From NCBI GenBank assembly GCA_026874595.1, contig CM049306.1, positions 10,127,019 through 10,191,018 of the forward strand: DNA of 64,000 nucleotides, read 5' to 3'. The notes beneath the pieces are model-generated. The model was not told the DNA's origin. It saw only the letters and a list, made by a program, of their open reading frames with translations, and searched no databases. Shown piece after piece: positions 27,301 to 41,157 of the stretch (positions are counted from its first letter, which is position 1; every line of letters starts with the position of its first letter). The stretch comes from Sipunculus nudus (Eukaryota; Annelida; Sipuncula; Golfingiida; Sipunculidae). The translations under genes and the position numbers were made by a program.

Positions 27301-30300
27301 GAAGATACATTTCCTCAAAAGATATTTTGATTATTCATAAACTGCCACTGGTACTTAAATATGGTAAACCACACTGACCTTGTTTTCTCTGTAATATCTC
27401 AAGTCTGTAATACAATACTCCTTGAAGAGCTTGTCATAATACTTCTTAGCCATCCGTTTCTCCCTGAGAGAGTGATAAAATTCAAACCAACATGAAACTG
27501 AATGATACAAGCCAAGAAGTGCTTCACAAAGAACTAGAGTACATAACCCTAGTATTACTGGTAAACTCCATAACACAAAAAAATTTAGAATAATTATGTA
27601 TAAGAGGCTAGCCTGTTAGGGAATATCTCCTAGTGTATCTTTATCTAAAACAACTCATTCACAACAGTCCTCAACTTGTCTGCAAAATTCAGAAATAAAA
27701 TTAAACTCAGCAAATGATGGTATTCCTTGACAGCACATAAAAGAATACCATTTTATACTAACATGAGAAAACAAGGGACCCATGGGTCATGGCGCTCAGC
27801 TGATCGTGATTGGACTTTAAATGTTTCTCCACTGTGATACTATATTGAGTCGATAAAGCTTATGAATATCATGGACATGTTGGGCTATTATAAAGGAATG
27901 TAATGTAATATGTGAGTAAATGATAAATGAAATTACCTGACTGATGGATTAATAGAGTCAAATATAGTGGTTTATTTTTTATTTATTTAGGAGGGGTTGA
28001 AAATTGTGATATATTTGAGCAAATATGAATGCAATGACAGCAGTAATAAGCAGTAGTAGAATGATGATAAGGCTATTTGTTGAAGGATCTAAAGTGTATG
28101 GTAGTCTGCAAGCTTTCAATTTGACAGATATGATGTTATGATTAACTATGCTGATGAAGTGATTTATGAATTTGTGACTGTATGACACAATATCTCTTTA
28201 GTCTTGACAAGGTACATTATTGTGATGCCCAATATGTCTACATATTACACAATATTGACATAATTTCTGGCATGTACATAGGTACCTATAGACAAATAGT
28301 TATACAAAATATTAAAGTATGAATATATCTGATTCATCTTGTTCTTGCTTACTGAGGCTGACTTTGGGATGGGGTTCGGAGAAGGGAAAAGTGAGGGCAG
28401 CACGAAGGTGGATGTAGAAATATTCTATTGTAATGTTTTTCATTTATATAAGAATATGAAAAGCTAAGAGGAAAGGGGCCCTCCTACTTGGTTATAGTAA
28501 AGTTCTAAATATGATTGCAAACTAATACTCTGACAAGACTGTCATGAAGAAAAACAGTAAAAGTTTTGAGATACTGTGATGCATATGAAAATTTACAGAT
28601 GGACAGGCAAGTGGACAGAATGGACTAATACCTTTATTTCACTTTCAAGGGAATAATGCATTTAAGTTTATATATAATCCTATTTTTAAGAATATCCACT
28701 TTTTCCATTAAGAAGTTTTTATCTGAATATTTCTTTTATTTACAGGTTTTATAATTTTTAAAAAAACCTGAAAATATAAGTTAAAATATTAGAATTGTTG
28801 CAAAAGTTGCAATCATCATATATCCAGAGTGTAGCTCATATTGGGTCCTATTATGCATTCACATATATTTTATTATTTTAAAATCATAAATGTTTAAACT
28901 GAATTTAAAAGAAAATAATTCCACAACATGGCATCTACAAGAATATTCCTTGAATCACTATTAAAAGGTTTTGCACATTGGAGTTTTCAGTACATGCCTA
29001 ATTTTATTCACCAAAATAAAATAAAAGATTCAGTAAATTTGATAAAATAAAACATCTTTTCAAATAAAGTATACACACTTTTGGTTGAATGAGGGACAAA
29101 CAATATCATTGTGCTAATTACTATCCCAGTTTTAATTTATTACTGGAATTAATAGTCAATTTCACACCTGGTGAAGTTTTTACTCCTCTGAAGTAAGGAA
29201 TTACCTATCTCATGAACATCCACACTTTCATAGCAATACACCACTTTGTGGACACAATTAAATGTACACTTTAATCATTGTAACCCTGGTGGTACAATAC
29301 AAAATCTAAAATGTAGCATAGCCTAGAATAAGAATGAATCAAATACAGAAAATAATAACATTCATCTAGTTTATGCACCATCCGGGGGGGGGGGGGGGGG
29401 GGGGTGCAGGGCAGAGGGGAAGCCTGCTGGTAGTGGCCAAGCTGACCCAAGGCAAGCTGCCTGGGGTGGGTTACATAATGCAAGTGAAGGCTGTACTACT
29501 AGGTGGGCTAGATGTAAACAACACTTGACATGGTGTATGAAAACATGAATAAAACTATTCTTTCCAATCAATTTCTTTGAAATTTCAGATTTTAAAAGAT
29601 TAAATCCTTATGTATATATGCTGTGAAAATTAAATCAACAGTGCCAAAGTTGGACAAAATTTAAGGTATTGATTTTTTATTTATGTTAATAACTTGAAAA
29701 ATTTGCAAAATTCAGATCTAATTTTGGGTAAACAATTGAATCTTGATTAAATAAAGTTATATTCTTGAAAAAAAGTCTCTAGGTTCAGCAATTCTCATGT
29801 TAGGTGAGTAAATATATTTCCTGATTTTTTACTGACCCAATTTTTGGTATGTTCATAGAAAATGTATGAAAGAATGTGAATACTAAATACGATCAAAAAC
29901 AGATCAGTGGTTTTGATATTAGGCAGCCTTGAAGTGTAACAATGGCTTTTTTTATGGAAAACAGAGTTTTTTTCTCTTAATATCTCGAAGGAACGAAGTC
30001 CTAATGACCCAATTCTCGGTATGGTAGGAGATTTTAGGGACATCTAAAATTATGCCAACAGCCTGGGGAGCATGGAGATGTGCACTGAATGACCTACAGT
30101 CATCAAAGTGGACTGCTTGACAATGTAAGGGAATACAACAAGAGCCTCAAAAAAATTCAATAACTAGCCTAATTTTGCAGCTTTTATTTTCAAATTTCAG
30201 ATTTTAACAGATTAAATCCTTATGAATACATGCTGTGAAAATTAAATCCACAGTACTTACAGGAAATAAACGTGCCGTGGCCAAAGTTGGGCAAAATTTA

Positions 30301-33300
30301 AGGTACCAAATTTATATTTTTGCCAATATTTAAAAAAATTTAACAGATTTTGATCTAATTTTTGGTATACAATTAAATTTTGATTTAATAAAGTTGTATT
30401 ACTGGAAAAAAGTCCCTACCTTTAACACTTTTGGTCTTAAGTGACCAAATATCTTCCTGATTCTTTTACAAAGTCCATTATGTTTGGGCCCATAACTTTT
30501 TTAAATTATAAAATACTGACTTAATATCTGGCATGTACATAGAAACTATATAGAGGAATATTTATGGTAAATATGAAGAAAACCAGATGAGTGGTTTTGA
30601 TATAAGGCAGTCCTGAAGTGTGAAAATAGATTTCTAATAAAAAATTGAGGTTTTTCCTTAATATCTCGAAGGAACGAAGTCCTATTGACCCAATTTTCGG
30701 CATGGTAGGAGATTTTGGGGACATCTAACTGTATTCCGAATTTCAGATTTGTAGATCCAACGGTGTCGAAACGTGCCAGTCTTACGGACGGACATCCGGA
30801 CGGACAGACAGACAGACGGACGGACAACGGACCACGACTATAGCTCAGATGACTTATAGTCAGCTGAGCTAAAAAGCTATAAAAATGGGTCACCTCACAA
30901 GTTTTATCTAAAGTATTACCAAGTTTTTGTTGTATGGGTCAGGATCGTCATTAATGACCTACACAAAATGTTCAAGGGCATAAACTAATGACTACAGATT
31001 CAAGGCCACAAAAATATATTAAATTTTAGGATAATGGGTTCAGACAGCAGTAAGGCCAAAAAAAAAAAGGTATGGTTCTCAGGCACCGCCAGCATCAATT
31101 TTAAACCCACGCATCAACAATTTTTATTTTGATTTTCAAAAGTAATTTACCAATTTTGAACTACAGCCGCTCAGACATTTCTTTCAATAAGATAAAATCA
31201 TACACTTTCCTTTGTTATGTAGTACTTTTACTTGTTTAGCAAAATAAATCTGTTATTATCATGCTTTTTCCTTATCATTTGACATTTTTATCGAAACATA
31301 CCAAAAAATTAAAAATAAAAAAAACTGGCAGCCCGCATTGATTTCTGAAAAAAAAGTGCCTGCGAACCATACCTTTTTTTTTTATTATGGCCTAAGAGAT
31401 TTTATATCGCTACTCTTTACAGAAAAAATTTATAGTCATTTTTTACCTGACACATATCTCATAAACTCAACAGTCTGGTAATGTTTAGTTATGGAAAATG
31501 AAGATGAAACAACTAACCATGAGTCTTCCTCGTCTCCCTCAGACCACAGGAAGCGATGATTCTCTCGTATCACGTCAAGGTCTGTTTTATCTCTGGAACT
31601 ACATTTGTAATACTGTGATATTATACTTTTGTAAAATACTGTCATTACTTTAAATAAGTATAATCCTGCTCACTAAGCAAACAGTATGAGCAAGTCACAA
31701 TATAAGACTTGTAACATGAATTTTACTAATATCAATGATTATACACATTCTTGAACAATACTTAAAAATCATGTTTATGCCGCCATATGAAAATAACCAA
31801 GCTTGCATTTGTTATCTTTTAAACTAACTTTATGCAGAAAAAACTCACATTTCTCTATAAATAAATAAGCAAGACAACAGTATTTTTTATACATCCTGTG
31901 ATGTGTGAATAACTGTAAATAAGGAAGTGTAATATAACTTTGGTCAATTTACAAAGAGTGCCTCCCCTGTTTTGGGTGAAAAGAATAAGGGGCAGATCTT
32001 TACTTGATTTGCTTTGTTGAAAGAGGAAAATAAATTTTTTTACAAGTTTAGAACTTACGTATCTCTTTTAAATTCCTTGCAGGAGCCCCCATAGTATAAC
32101 ATATAGTCATTCACCAACTTCTTATGTCGACTGAACTGAGCTGAGTTAAGGTTCATATCACATACATATAAACCATATTTATACGTATGGAAAACACACA
32201 ACCAACATAGTACAGATTAAATGTCAAATTAAAATGATATCAAGGACACACAACTTTAATTATGAACTGCAAGTTTCATCTCAGTTGGACATCTGCAAAT
32301 TAAGGCTCACAGAGAACAGGAACAATATGAATATTTACAACAACGACAGACCAAATACTGTAAATACCAAGCACAATAGGCCATTCTGGGTACTCAAGGT
32401 AATTCCAAATAAGATGAAGGAAACTGGGAAACAGGCTAGTGCAGGTATATTGCCATCTGTCTAAAATATTATGACATAAATTATGTTGCATAAGTAAACC
32501 AGTGAAAGCATGCCATGTGTCATGTTCCCAACAAGGAAACTAATTAAATAAATATTAGGCCTATGCCCAGAAAGGGGTGTCATGCAGGCCTTAGGGAGGA
32601 TACATTATGTATTTTTTACTGATCCAGCACCAGTGGAGAGACTGTGGGCCTCTGGAACAAACTTGTCTGTTCTTAAAAGTGTATAATACTTAAAGCCAGC
32701 AATTCACTTCTGTAGAATTTACGTGATATCTGCATTTCTCTGCATACATATCAATGAACTATAGATAGTTCCTGCTAAGAAAGGTTCTTATAACTTCTCT
32801 GTGATGAGTGTATGAGCTTGTTTATTTACAAGCTATTCTTAAACATGGCACATACTCTCATTACGACATGTGACTGAAAATAGTAAGTTACATATGCGTG
32901 GAAGATGAAAACATTCATTGCAATATGAAATTTATAGACCTCTGGTTCATCCGACTTGCCGGGAGATATATTTTTTTAATGTGTTTGCAATTTTTTGTGG
33001 GCCCTCTGTTATAAACAAAGTTGATATGAACAAAGGGAATGGCTGTATACCCTGGGATCAGCATTTTCTTGCTTATGTTCATAAAAGGTTCCAGAGACTA
33101 TCATTAGATAACAGATGTCAGACATCAGAATAACCCCCTTTAAAAACATGTCTAGGTGCTGCCATCTGGTAACAGTCTTTGACAATACTATAAACAAAGG
33201 TGCGGGTCACATGATTGAAAGTGAAATAGGACAAAAAATCAAATAGATTTATTCTCTGAAGCTTCTGGTGACTCTCATTTCAGGAGTGAGTTGTTATGTT

Positions 33301-36300
33301 CACTAATGTTTGTTGTCAGGCAACATGTCGTCTAAATATCTGATACACCTGATTGAGCAGGGGTGAGTTGTGATGCTCAAAGTTTACTTCAGGAACCATG
33401 TCACTGGAGGTCCTGATACGCTTGATTGAGCTTTCTCTGCAAGGCCCAGGAGAAAATATTAAACAACCCTGTAAATCCCTTACAATCAGCACCAAAATAA
33501 TTAAATAATCAAATAATAAATACTCAATTAATAATAACTCAAATAATTAAAACAATTAACAGATTCTGCATATCAGACCTATTTATACAAAGGTCCTTAG
33601 TTAATGTGACTGAACACAGATTAACAACAACATTACATAATTTGGATGATTAAATATTATTTTGAACTGTTGAACAACAAAAATATTGCTACTGGAAATT
33701 ATCATATTTCAATTGTTTGGATGTAATCCATTTAAATGGAAAGACAAATATATAAATATAAATTTACATAAAAAATTAAAATAATACATACTGAAATTGA
33801 AGAAACTTAAGAATTCTGAAAAATTCAATATATATATAATATTTATTTTTTTTTATAAATCCTTGATGCAATATAATCATGGTGTGATGGTAGTATGGAC
33901 TAGTTACCTAAAGGCTGTGCAGATGCAGGTCAATTAACTGACAGGTATTAATGTCAGGCCTCTGAAGGCTGAGTGATCCTGAGAAACCTGAGTGACATGA
34001 TTAATTATCTACCTACCTCCAATTAAGTAATAATCATGCACCAACATGCTGTCTATATACAGTTTTATACACCATCCTAAGCTCCAAGAATCATACCTTG
34101 TTCATTTTACATAGAGACAAGCAGGTAAGCAGACATAAAATTCATCTTGTGATAATATCATGTAGATTGCCTTTTTTCTGGTTTTTCCTAACTCCCTGTG
34201 TGAATTTTGCGCAATAGAAATACAAGTATTATAATAATGATAATAATAATAATAAATCTTAAGTAAGACTTCTTTAAAATTATTGTATCCGCCAAAATGA
34301 AGTTTTGTGGATACTATGTTTTTGACTGGGTTCCGCCGCCACCGCATTCGTTTCCAGAGAACTCCTCTGAGACTACTGTACAGATTGTCTGAAACTTACA
34401 CCAATTATTGGGTCACATGTGAACTGGTGCCTAACAAATTAGCCTTGACCTCTAACCTTTCCTCTCTGCCCTGCGTCCATTTGTGCACCTGTTTTCATAC
34501 ATAAACCAACATATCCCGGGAACCGTTTGACCGATCAGGAAAAAAAGTTTGTACAAATGTAGCCCTTCGATAGCTTTACACAATCCACAAAAATTGGTGG
34601 CACCACCTGCAACCATGTTTGCACAGTGTCCATCTGTTCATCTGCCTTGGGTTAAAATCACTCATGTCTCTGCAGTGGTTTGACTAATACACCTGAAATT
34701 CAGCATGCATATACATCATGGATAGCTTTCTTGATTTTATGACAGGTGGCGGCACCTACATTCACATTCACACTGCAGACATCCAAGCTCATATCTCGGG
34801 AACCGTTTGACCGATTGAGCCAAAATTTTGCATGTATATAGAACTCACTTAGCTCTTTGTCATACACAAAACTGGTGGCACCACCTGCAACCATTTCTGC
34901 ACAGTGTCCATCTGTTTGTCTGCCATGGGATAATATCACTCATATCTCGGCAGTGGTTTGACATATCTGCCTAAAATTTTGCAGTTTTATACATCCTTGA
35001 CAGCTTTCTTGATTTTATGACAGGTGGCACCACCTACATTCTAGTTTAAGCTGCAGACATCCAAGCTCATATCTCGGGAACTGTTTGACCAATTAGGTGA
35101 AAAAATTTGCAAGTGTAGAGATCTCACATAGCTCTTCATCATACACAAAACTGGAGGGGCCACCTGCAATCATTTTTGCACAGCGTCCATCTGTTTGTCT
35201 GCCGTAGGCCAGCTTTCTTGATTTTATGACAGGTGGCGCCACCTACATTCAAGTTTACACTGCAGACATCAAAGCTCATATCTCAGGAACCATTTGACTG
35301 ATTGGGCCAAAATTTTGCATGTGTATAGATCTCACATAGCTTTTAATCATACACAAAATTGGTGGCGCCACCTGCCATAATTTTAGCACAAGTACTTCTG
35401 TTTGTCTGCTGTGGGATAAAATCACTCATATACATGTAGTGGTTTGACTTTTATGCCTAAAATTTTGCATATGTTTACAACTTCGACAGCTTTCTGGATT
35501 TGTGGTAGGTGGGACAACCTACATACACATTTCGGCTCCAGACATCCATGCTTATATGCAACACACCTCACTCTATTTCCCCTTGCCACTCAATCCATTG
35601 ACCTGTTCCACTCTGATTTTGGCGGATACACGTAGTCACTTGTCGACCGTATTCTGTTTACAAAAAGTACTAACAGATCATAATGGTTTTCATTTCTATA
35701 AAATTTATACTGTATTTCCATGCATGCATCTGTTCCAGGTAAGTAATTAATAAATGAATTAAGGTAGGTATAACACAATAACCATATACATTTTTCTGTT
35801 TATTAACTAAAAAGCACAGGCTTGCATACTATAGCATTACTTTATTCAGTCTTGATATAATGGATCATATTCAAACTATTTGTTTGTTTTCAGGAGTGTT
35901 TGAACACATGAAGCAAAATGAAATTCCTCAAAAGCCAGATCAGTAGTCCACGTCAGCAGTCTGAAACCAGAAAGCAGTGGCAAAACATGAAAACAGCTAA
36001 ACTTGCAGCTTGCAGTCTCCTCTGTGTTCCTGTTAATCACACTGGACAGACAACACCTCACAAAGTAAGACACACCGTTAATTATTCCATATACAAGAAA
36101 CACACAGTAAGATTGTCTCCAATTGGTGGTCCATGTACAACACCTAGACAATATACTTCTGTAACCACAGTGACAGACAGAGAAAGAGGAGTTACCTTGG
36201 GACAGTCACCGATAGCAACCCTGCATGCATCTCCCAGACAACAAGTAGATTCAGAGTTTATATCTTGTGATCTCACTTCACTGTGGGGGGCACCAGCTAC

Positions 36301-39300
36301 TGTTTGGGGCTGCGAGACTGCGGGCTATACAAGCTCAACTGAGTTATCATCCAGCAACTACAGTGACGATACAAACACACAAACCAACTTACTAAATCCT
36401 ATCACTGGTAGACATGCAGTCAAAGCTTCAAACACAAAGTATAAACCAGATGTCAGCACTATACACAAGGTACCTGAAGCCAGTCTACGTCTACAATGTT
36501 CAAGCGAGGAAATCAAAGTCCCACTATCTAGCAGCCTCAGTTACCCGCTCAACAGTTCTCAACATAAACCAAACTGCAGCACTCTTCACAAGTTTTACAA
36601 CCTGAGCAAGATTTCCCTTTGTGACTGTACTAAGGACAACTTGAGCCCACATCAGCATGTCCGGGGGGTGTCCAGGGTGCTCAACAGATTCCTGGGTTAT
36701 AACTCAACAACAGAGACTGAGGATCCTGACCTTAATGAACTTGCTGATAGGAGTTCACATGACCGTGATGATGATGCTATGACCTCCTGTGACCTTGATG
36801 AGGCCTTCATCAATACAAGAAAACAGGACAGAAGTAATCATGGTTTGGACTCTTCATTTGCAAGTCAGTCTAACTGGCTGACTACAAGCATAAAATACTT
36901 GAAACTCCCTCTTAGCCATCAACGGAAAGGTCTTTCCATGTATGATAGTGAAGTAACCTCCCACAGTGCGGCGCTGTCTGCCAGCACAGAGAGTAAACAT
37001 TCTATCCCAGACAGCAGAAGCTCCAGATCAGACAAGTTGTCCAGAGACTCACGCAGGAAGCTGGCCAAGAGGATGAAGAGGTTCAGGAACAGCATCTGCA
37101 GCTCAGCTTCTGGTGGTGACATCTGCCTGCTGGGCCACATGTAATATAACCTGACAATCTGTGGTAAAGACTGATTCTGACTGCTATACTGTGAGACTCT
37201 CAACAGCCGTAAGTTCAATTATATAGAGAGGTGTTACTAAATGTCCATGTTGTTGTGAGAAATGATGAATCTAAAGAACTGTGGAATCCAAGGATATATC
37301 AAGTGGTTCAGGCTCAGCTGAACAGACAGTTTGTTACATGTTTCCTTCTTTAATATAATCTTTGCTATTGATGACATGTATTTGTTTGTTACAAATGATA
37401 AAGGAATGTTAAACGATTCATTGTTACTGTATATGAATAAATTATACATTAAATGTTCTGTTTGAGATGTTAATTATGACTGCGTGGAGTCAGTCTGTGT
37501 GGGGGTGTACGTGTGTGTATGGTTATCATACATGTTCACAATAATCTATCATTTTTATCATGGTTGAAGTGCCATCAAGAGTGCCAAAATTTGTAATATT
37601 TTAAATATTTTTTAAAATATTTATTTTTTAAAAAGATCTGTTCAAAACTGGGTCATAATTGAGGTAAATTTGACACATTATTTGAGACACCACAGTTATT
37701 AAACCCATTAATGGTCCTCTGAATTGGAAAATAGAGGGTTGCTATAATGACCAAGAATAGAAGGATTACAAGCATCTAGTATGACTTTAAGTTAAGCTTA
37801 TATTATGTAAAGGATACAGCATCAAGACTCAAAAAGTGCATCCGATGGATCTTCCTCTCATCTCTGGAAAGTAATGAATAAATCAGAATCTTACAGATAC
37901 ATAAAAGTGATTTTTTTAGAAGATTAATAGCAAATTTTTATGGATAAGTGCGAGGAATGATTTAAAATAATCTTGAATAGTCTTTAAGTCACATTCATTC
38001 TCTATATTACATGAAGTCTATTGAGTTTGGAACACAACTTGCCAAGGCGGAAACTGTTACATAACATATTTGTATTTATAGGATGCCCTCTCTCATTTAA
38101 ACACCAATGCCAGAATGCAATACAATCAGAATTTTTACAAATACTGCTTAAAATAAATTAGTGATTTTGCGACTGTTGATTTGATTTACATAATTTTATT
38201 ATTTAGTAAAGTTTGTAAGTTTTAAACCAAATCTGAATCAGGATTAACTTATACCATTAACTGACATATTAAAAAAATGTATCTATGGTGCCTATAATAA
38301 AAATTATAAAAAAAAGTAAAAACACCTCAAAATATTTAAATTCTGGTAAAGTGTAAAGTATTTAAATGCTGACAAACCTGTTATATTCCTCCGTAACTTC
38401 TGATTTGCTTGGAAGTTTTGTTTTCTCTTTTTTCTTTCCTTGTGCCAGGTCCTGCCTCTTCGCCCTTTGCATTCACACAAAATTTCTGGTATTAATGCAG
38501 GCAAACATACATCATGCACAAATGGTAAGCTGCCATTTAGAACCACTGTCTAAAGATTTTGCATCACATGTTCAACCATGCTAAAAAAAAGACACCTGTG
38601 CAGAAAAGGAACACTTAGGTTACTGATGTGGTGAACATCATAAGACGAGCAATATGTTCATTAATTTTATTATCCCTTGAAAAACATAAAACAAAATTTA
38701 ACAATCAATGCCATGTTTTTTTACATTTGGTATTCAAATAAAAATTGTATCCTCACATGATCTAAACTAGAATGCAAACAAAAAATATACATTTATAAAC
38801 CTATACATTTTTTCTTTAAACTGCCACAGCTCCTGAGAGAGGAAAGAGGTAACATTATTCAACTATTTAAAAAAATATTACAGTTAAATAAAATATGAAA
38901 ATAAATTATTTACAAAATAACTTTTTTTTAAAGAAAACTCTAATCCAAATATGAACATACTTACCTCTTTCTATCAGCTTCACTGTCATATTCAAATTCA
39001 GAACCTAAATCACCATAATACTGTAATATAAAAACATCAATGTAAAGTACATGTAAATCCATTAAATAAAACAAATTTTCTCCTTTCATTAGTAGTGAAA
39101 CTGAATTTTTCCAAATCATAATTAAAAAAGTAAACAATTCAAAATAACTCATATGTGACTCTTGGGCATGTATTCATGCATCCCAAAAATAGTATTTTTA
39201 TTTGCTAAAATTGCAATGCTACATCATTACAGAACATGGTACAATGTGTTTGTGTGTAGCTTTCAGGGGACCCCCAAAACACCTGACCTTGTAGCTGTGT

Positions 39301-41125
39301 CTATGATAAACGTATGCCTATTTTTATCAGAAAGCCACCACAGGGTCTACCTGGGATGAAAGACTCGCTCAACTTCAAATATGAAGCCAAAAACGGGCAT
39401 CTTCTAAACTTCTGAATACATCATTCCAGTATCCTGGAAAAAGCTTTATAAAATAAAATTATGCACAAGTGTTTTGGACACCCAAAACAATTTTTCAAGT
39501 GCTAGGCTTGACAGGGACTTGCGCCAACAGTATACAGAGTCAGATCCAGCATGAATTCCTGATTGCTTTGCTGTTGAATTTACTGCAACACAAAACACTC
39601 TTGTTTAACTTAATTTCATATAATTATGATATACCTTACATAGACATATTCAACTCATATTTGTTCATCAAATGGTAACACGTTTGGCTAAAAATTCAAA
39701 GGTAAAATTTAAAAAAAAGGTAAAAGGTGCCTAAAACTCTATTTTTTTAGTAGACCAAGTTGTGGATCTGTAGTAGATATGACAGAGCCAAAGATCTATG
39801 GCTTCATATATCTAGCGGAAGGAAAACAGAAAAAGCACTTGTTGTGCCCCAAAGGTGTTGGGGGTGCCTGTCCAAGTAAGCTTCCACAATTGTTTATCCA
39901 GTGGTGTGCATGTATTACATCATCAATGCCATTTCCTGGCCCATCCAGCTGAAATAAAATACATGCAACCCCCAGGCTGAAAAAAAATTGCTTGCATCTG
40001 CTCACTAGGACAGGCTATCGACACATGGGATCACAACAAGTGCTGCGCAGCCTTTGTGTTGGGAAACACATTTGGAAATATTGCATCCATATTGTGCAAT
40101 ACTGTTTCCTGATGTGGAATACCTCAAGGTACCTGGTACTCCACTAGACTTAGATGTGGCTCTGTGTACACTACAATGCCACAGGCCACTGCCTTCATTT
40201 ATCTAGCGTATGGAACGCAGCACTTGTTTTGAGCACTGTGTGATCTGATTCTGTATGTTGGGTGCCTGTCCTATTGAGCCAGTGTGACTATTTCAGCCAG
40301 CAGTGTGCATTTGTTACATTATCACTGCTGTGAGTGTCCTTCTAACCGGACCACTGGCTACACAGACCACTGGCTACAGTCTTAGGATTGTTACAGACCT
40401 TATTGGTTCAGCCCCCCTTCCCAATCCCCCCCCCTGTGGTTAATGTAAATTACATTTCAGCTGGATGGGCCAGGAAGTTAGCAGTGATGATACAACACAT
40501 GCACACATCTGGCTGAAGCAATCACGCTATCCAGCTCACGAGGACAGGTGACCAACACACAGGATCAGATATACTCAAAACAAGTGCATCGCCTAGCATA
40601 TGCATGTGTTGAATATGGTCGATTTCGGCCGCCGACGATATCGGTCGCCGGCCTCAAATCGATCGCCAGCGCACACTGGGCAACCATTTTGGCCGCAACC
40701 CTGACGATGCCTCTGCTTGGCCCTGACTCTGGTCAGTCAACCATATCGGCCGCGACTTGGGCGGCGGGGCACCATTCCGGCTGCCGGGCTACCTCATTAC
40801 TATAAACACGGTTTCATCATAATTTGAACTAGCTTATTCAACCAGAAATATGATGGGCTTAATAAAAATACATATTTATTCAACATATGATTAGTCATAT
40901 TTATAAGAAACATGCATAAGTAAAAATCTCAAATTACAACACACGTACTTGCATTGAATAATAAAGAACATTACTTTGTCCTGTAACTTCATTCACAAAT
41001 GTATATGAAAGGATAGCAAATCAGGTTTAAATTGTTGTGACGTATTTGAAGCAATCGTCTAAAGTTTAATTAATAGGCACCACCAAAAAAAAAAATAATT
41101 ATTTATCTCTCACTCTCTCCCTCCT

Positions 41126-41157
<32 letters not shown>

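Noticed and set aside
38801-38832. Candidate extra FRA10AC1 exon (GAGCTGTGGCAG... on the minus strand)
   Set aside because: It has AG and GT neighbours, but at 32 nt it would break the frame between exons 2 and 3, which join correctly without it.
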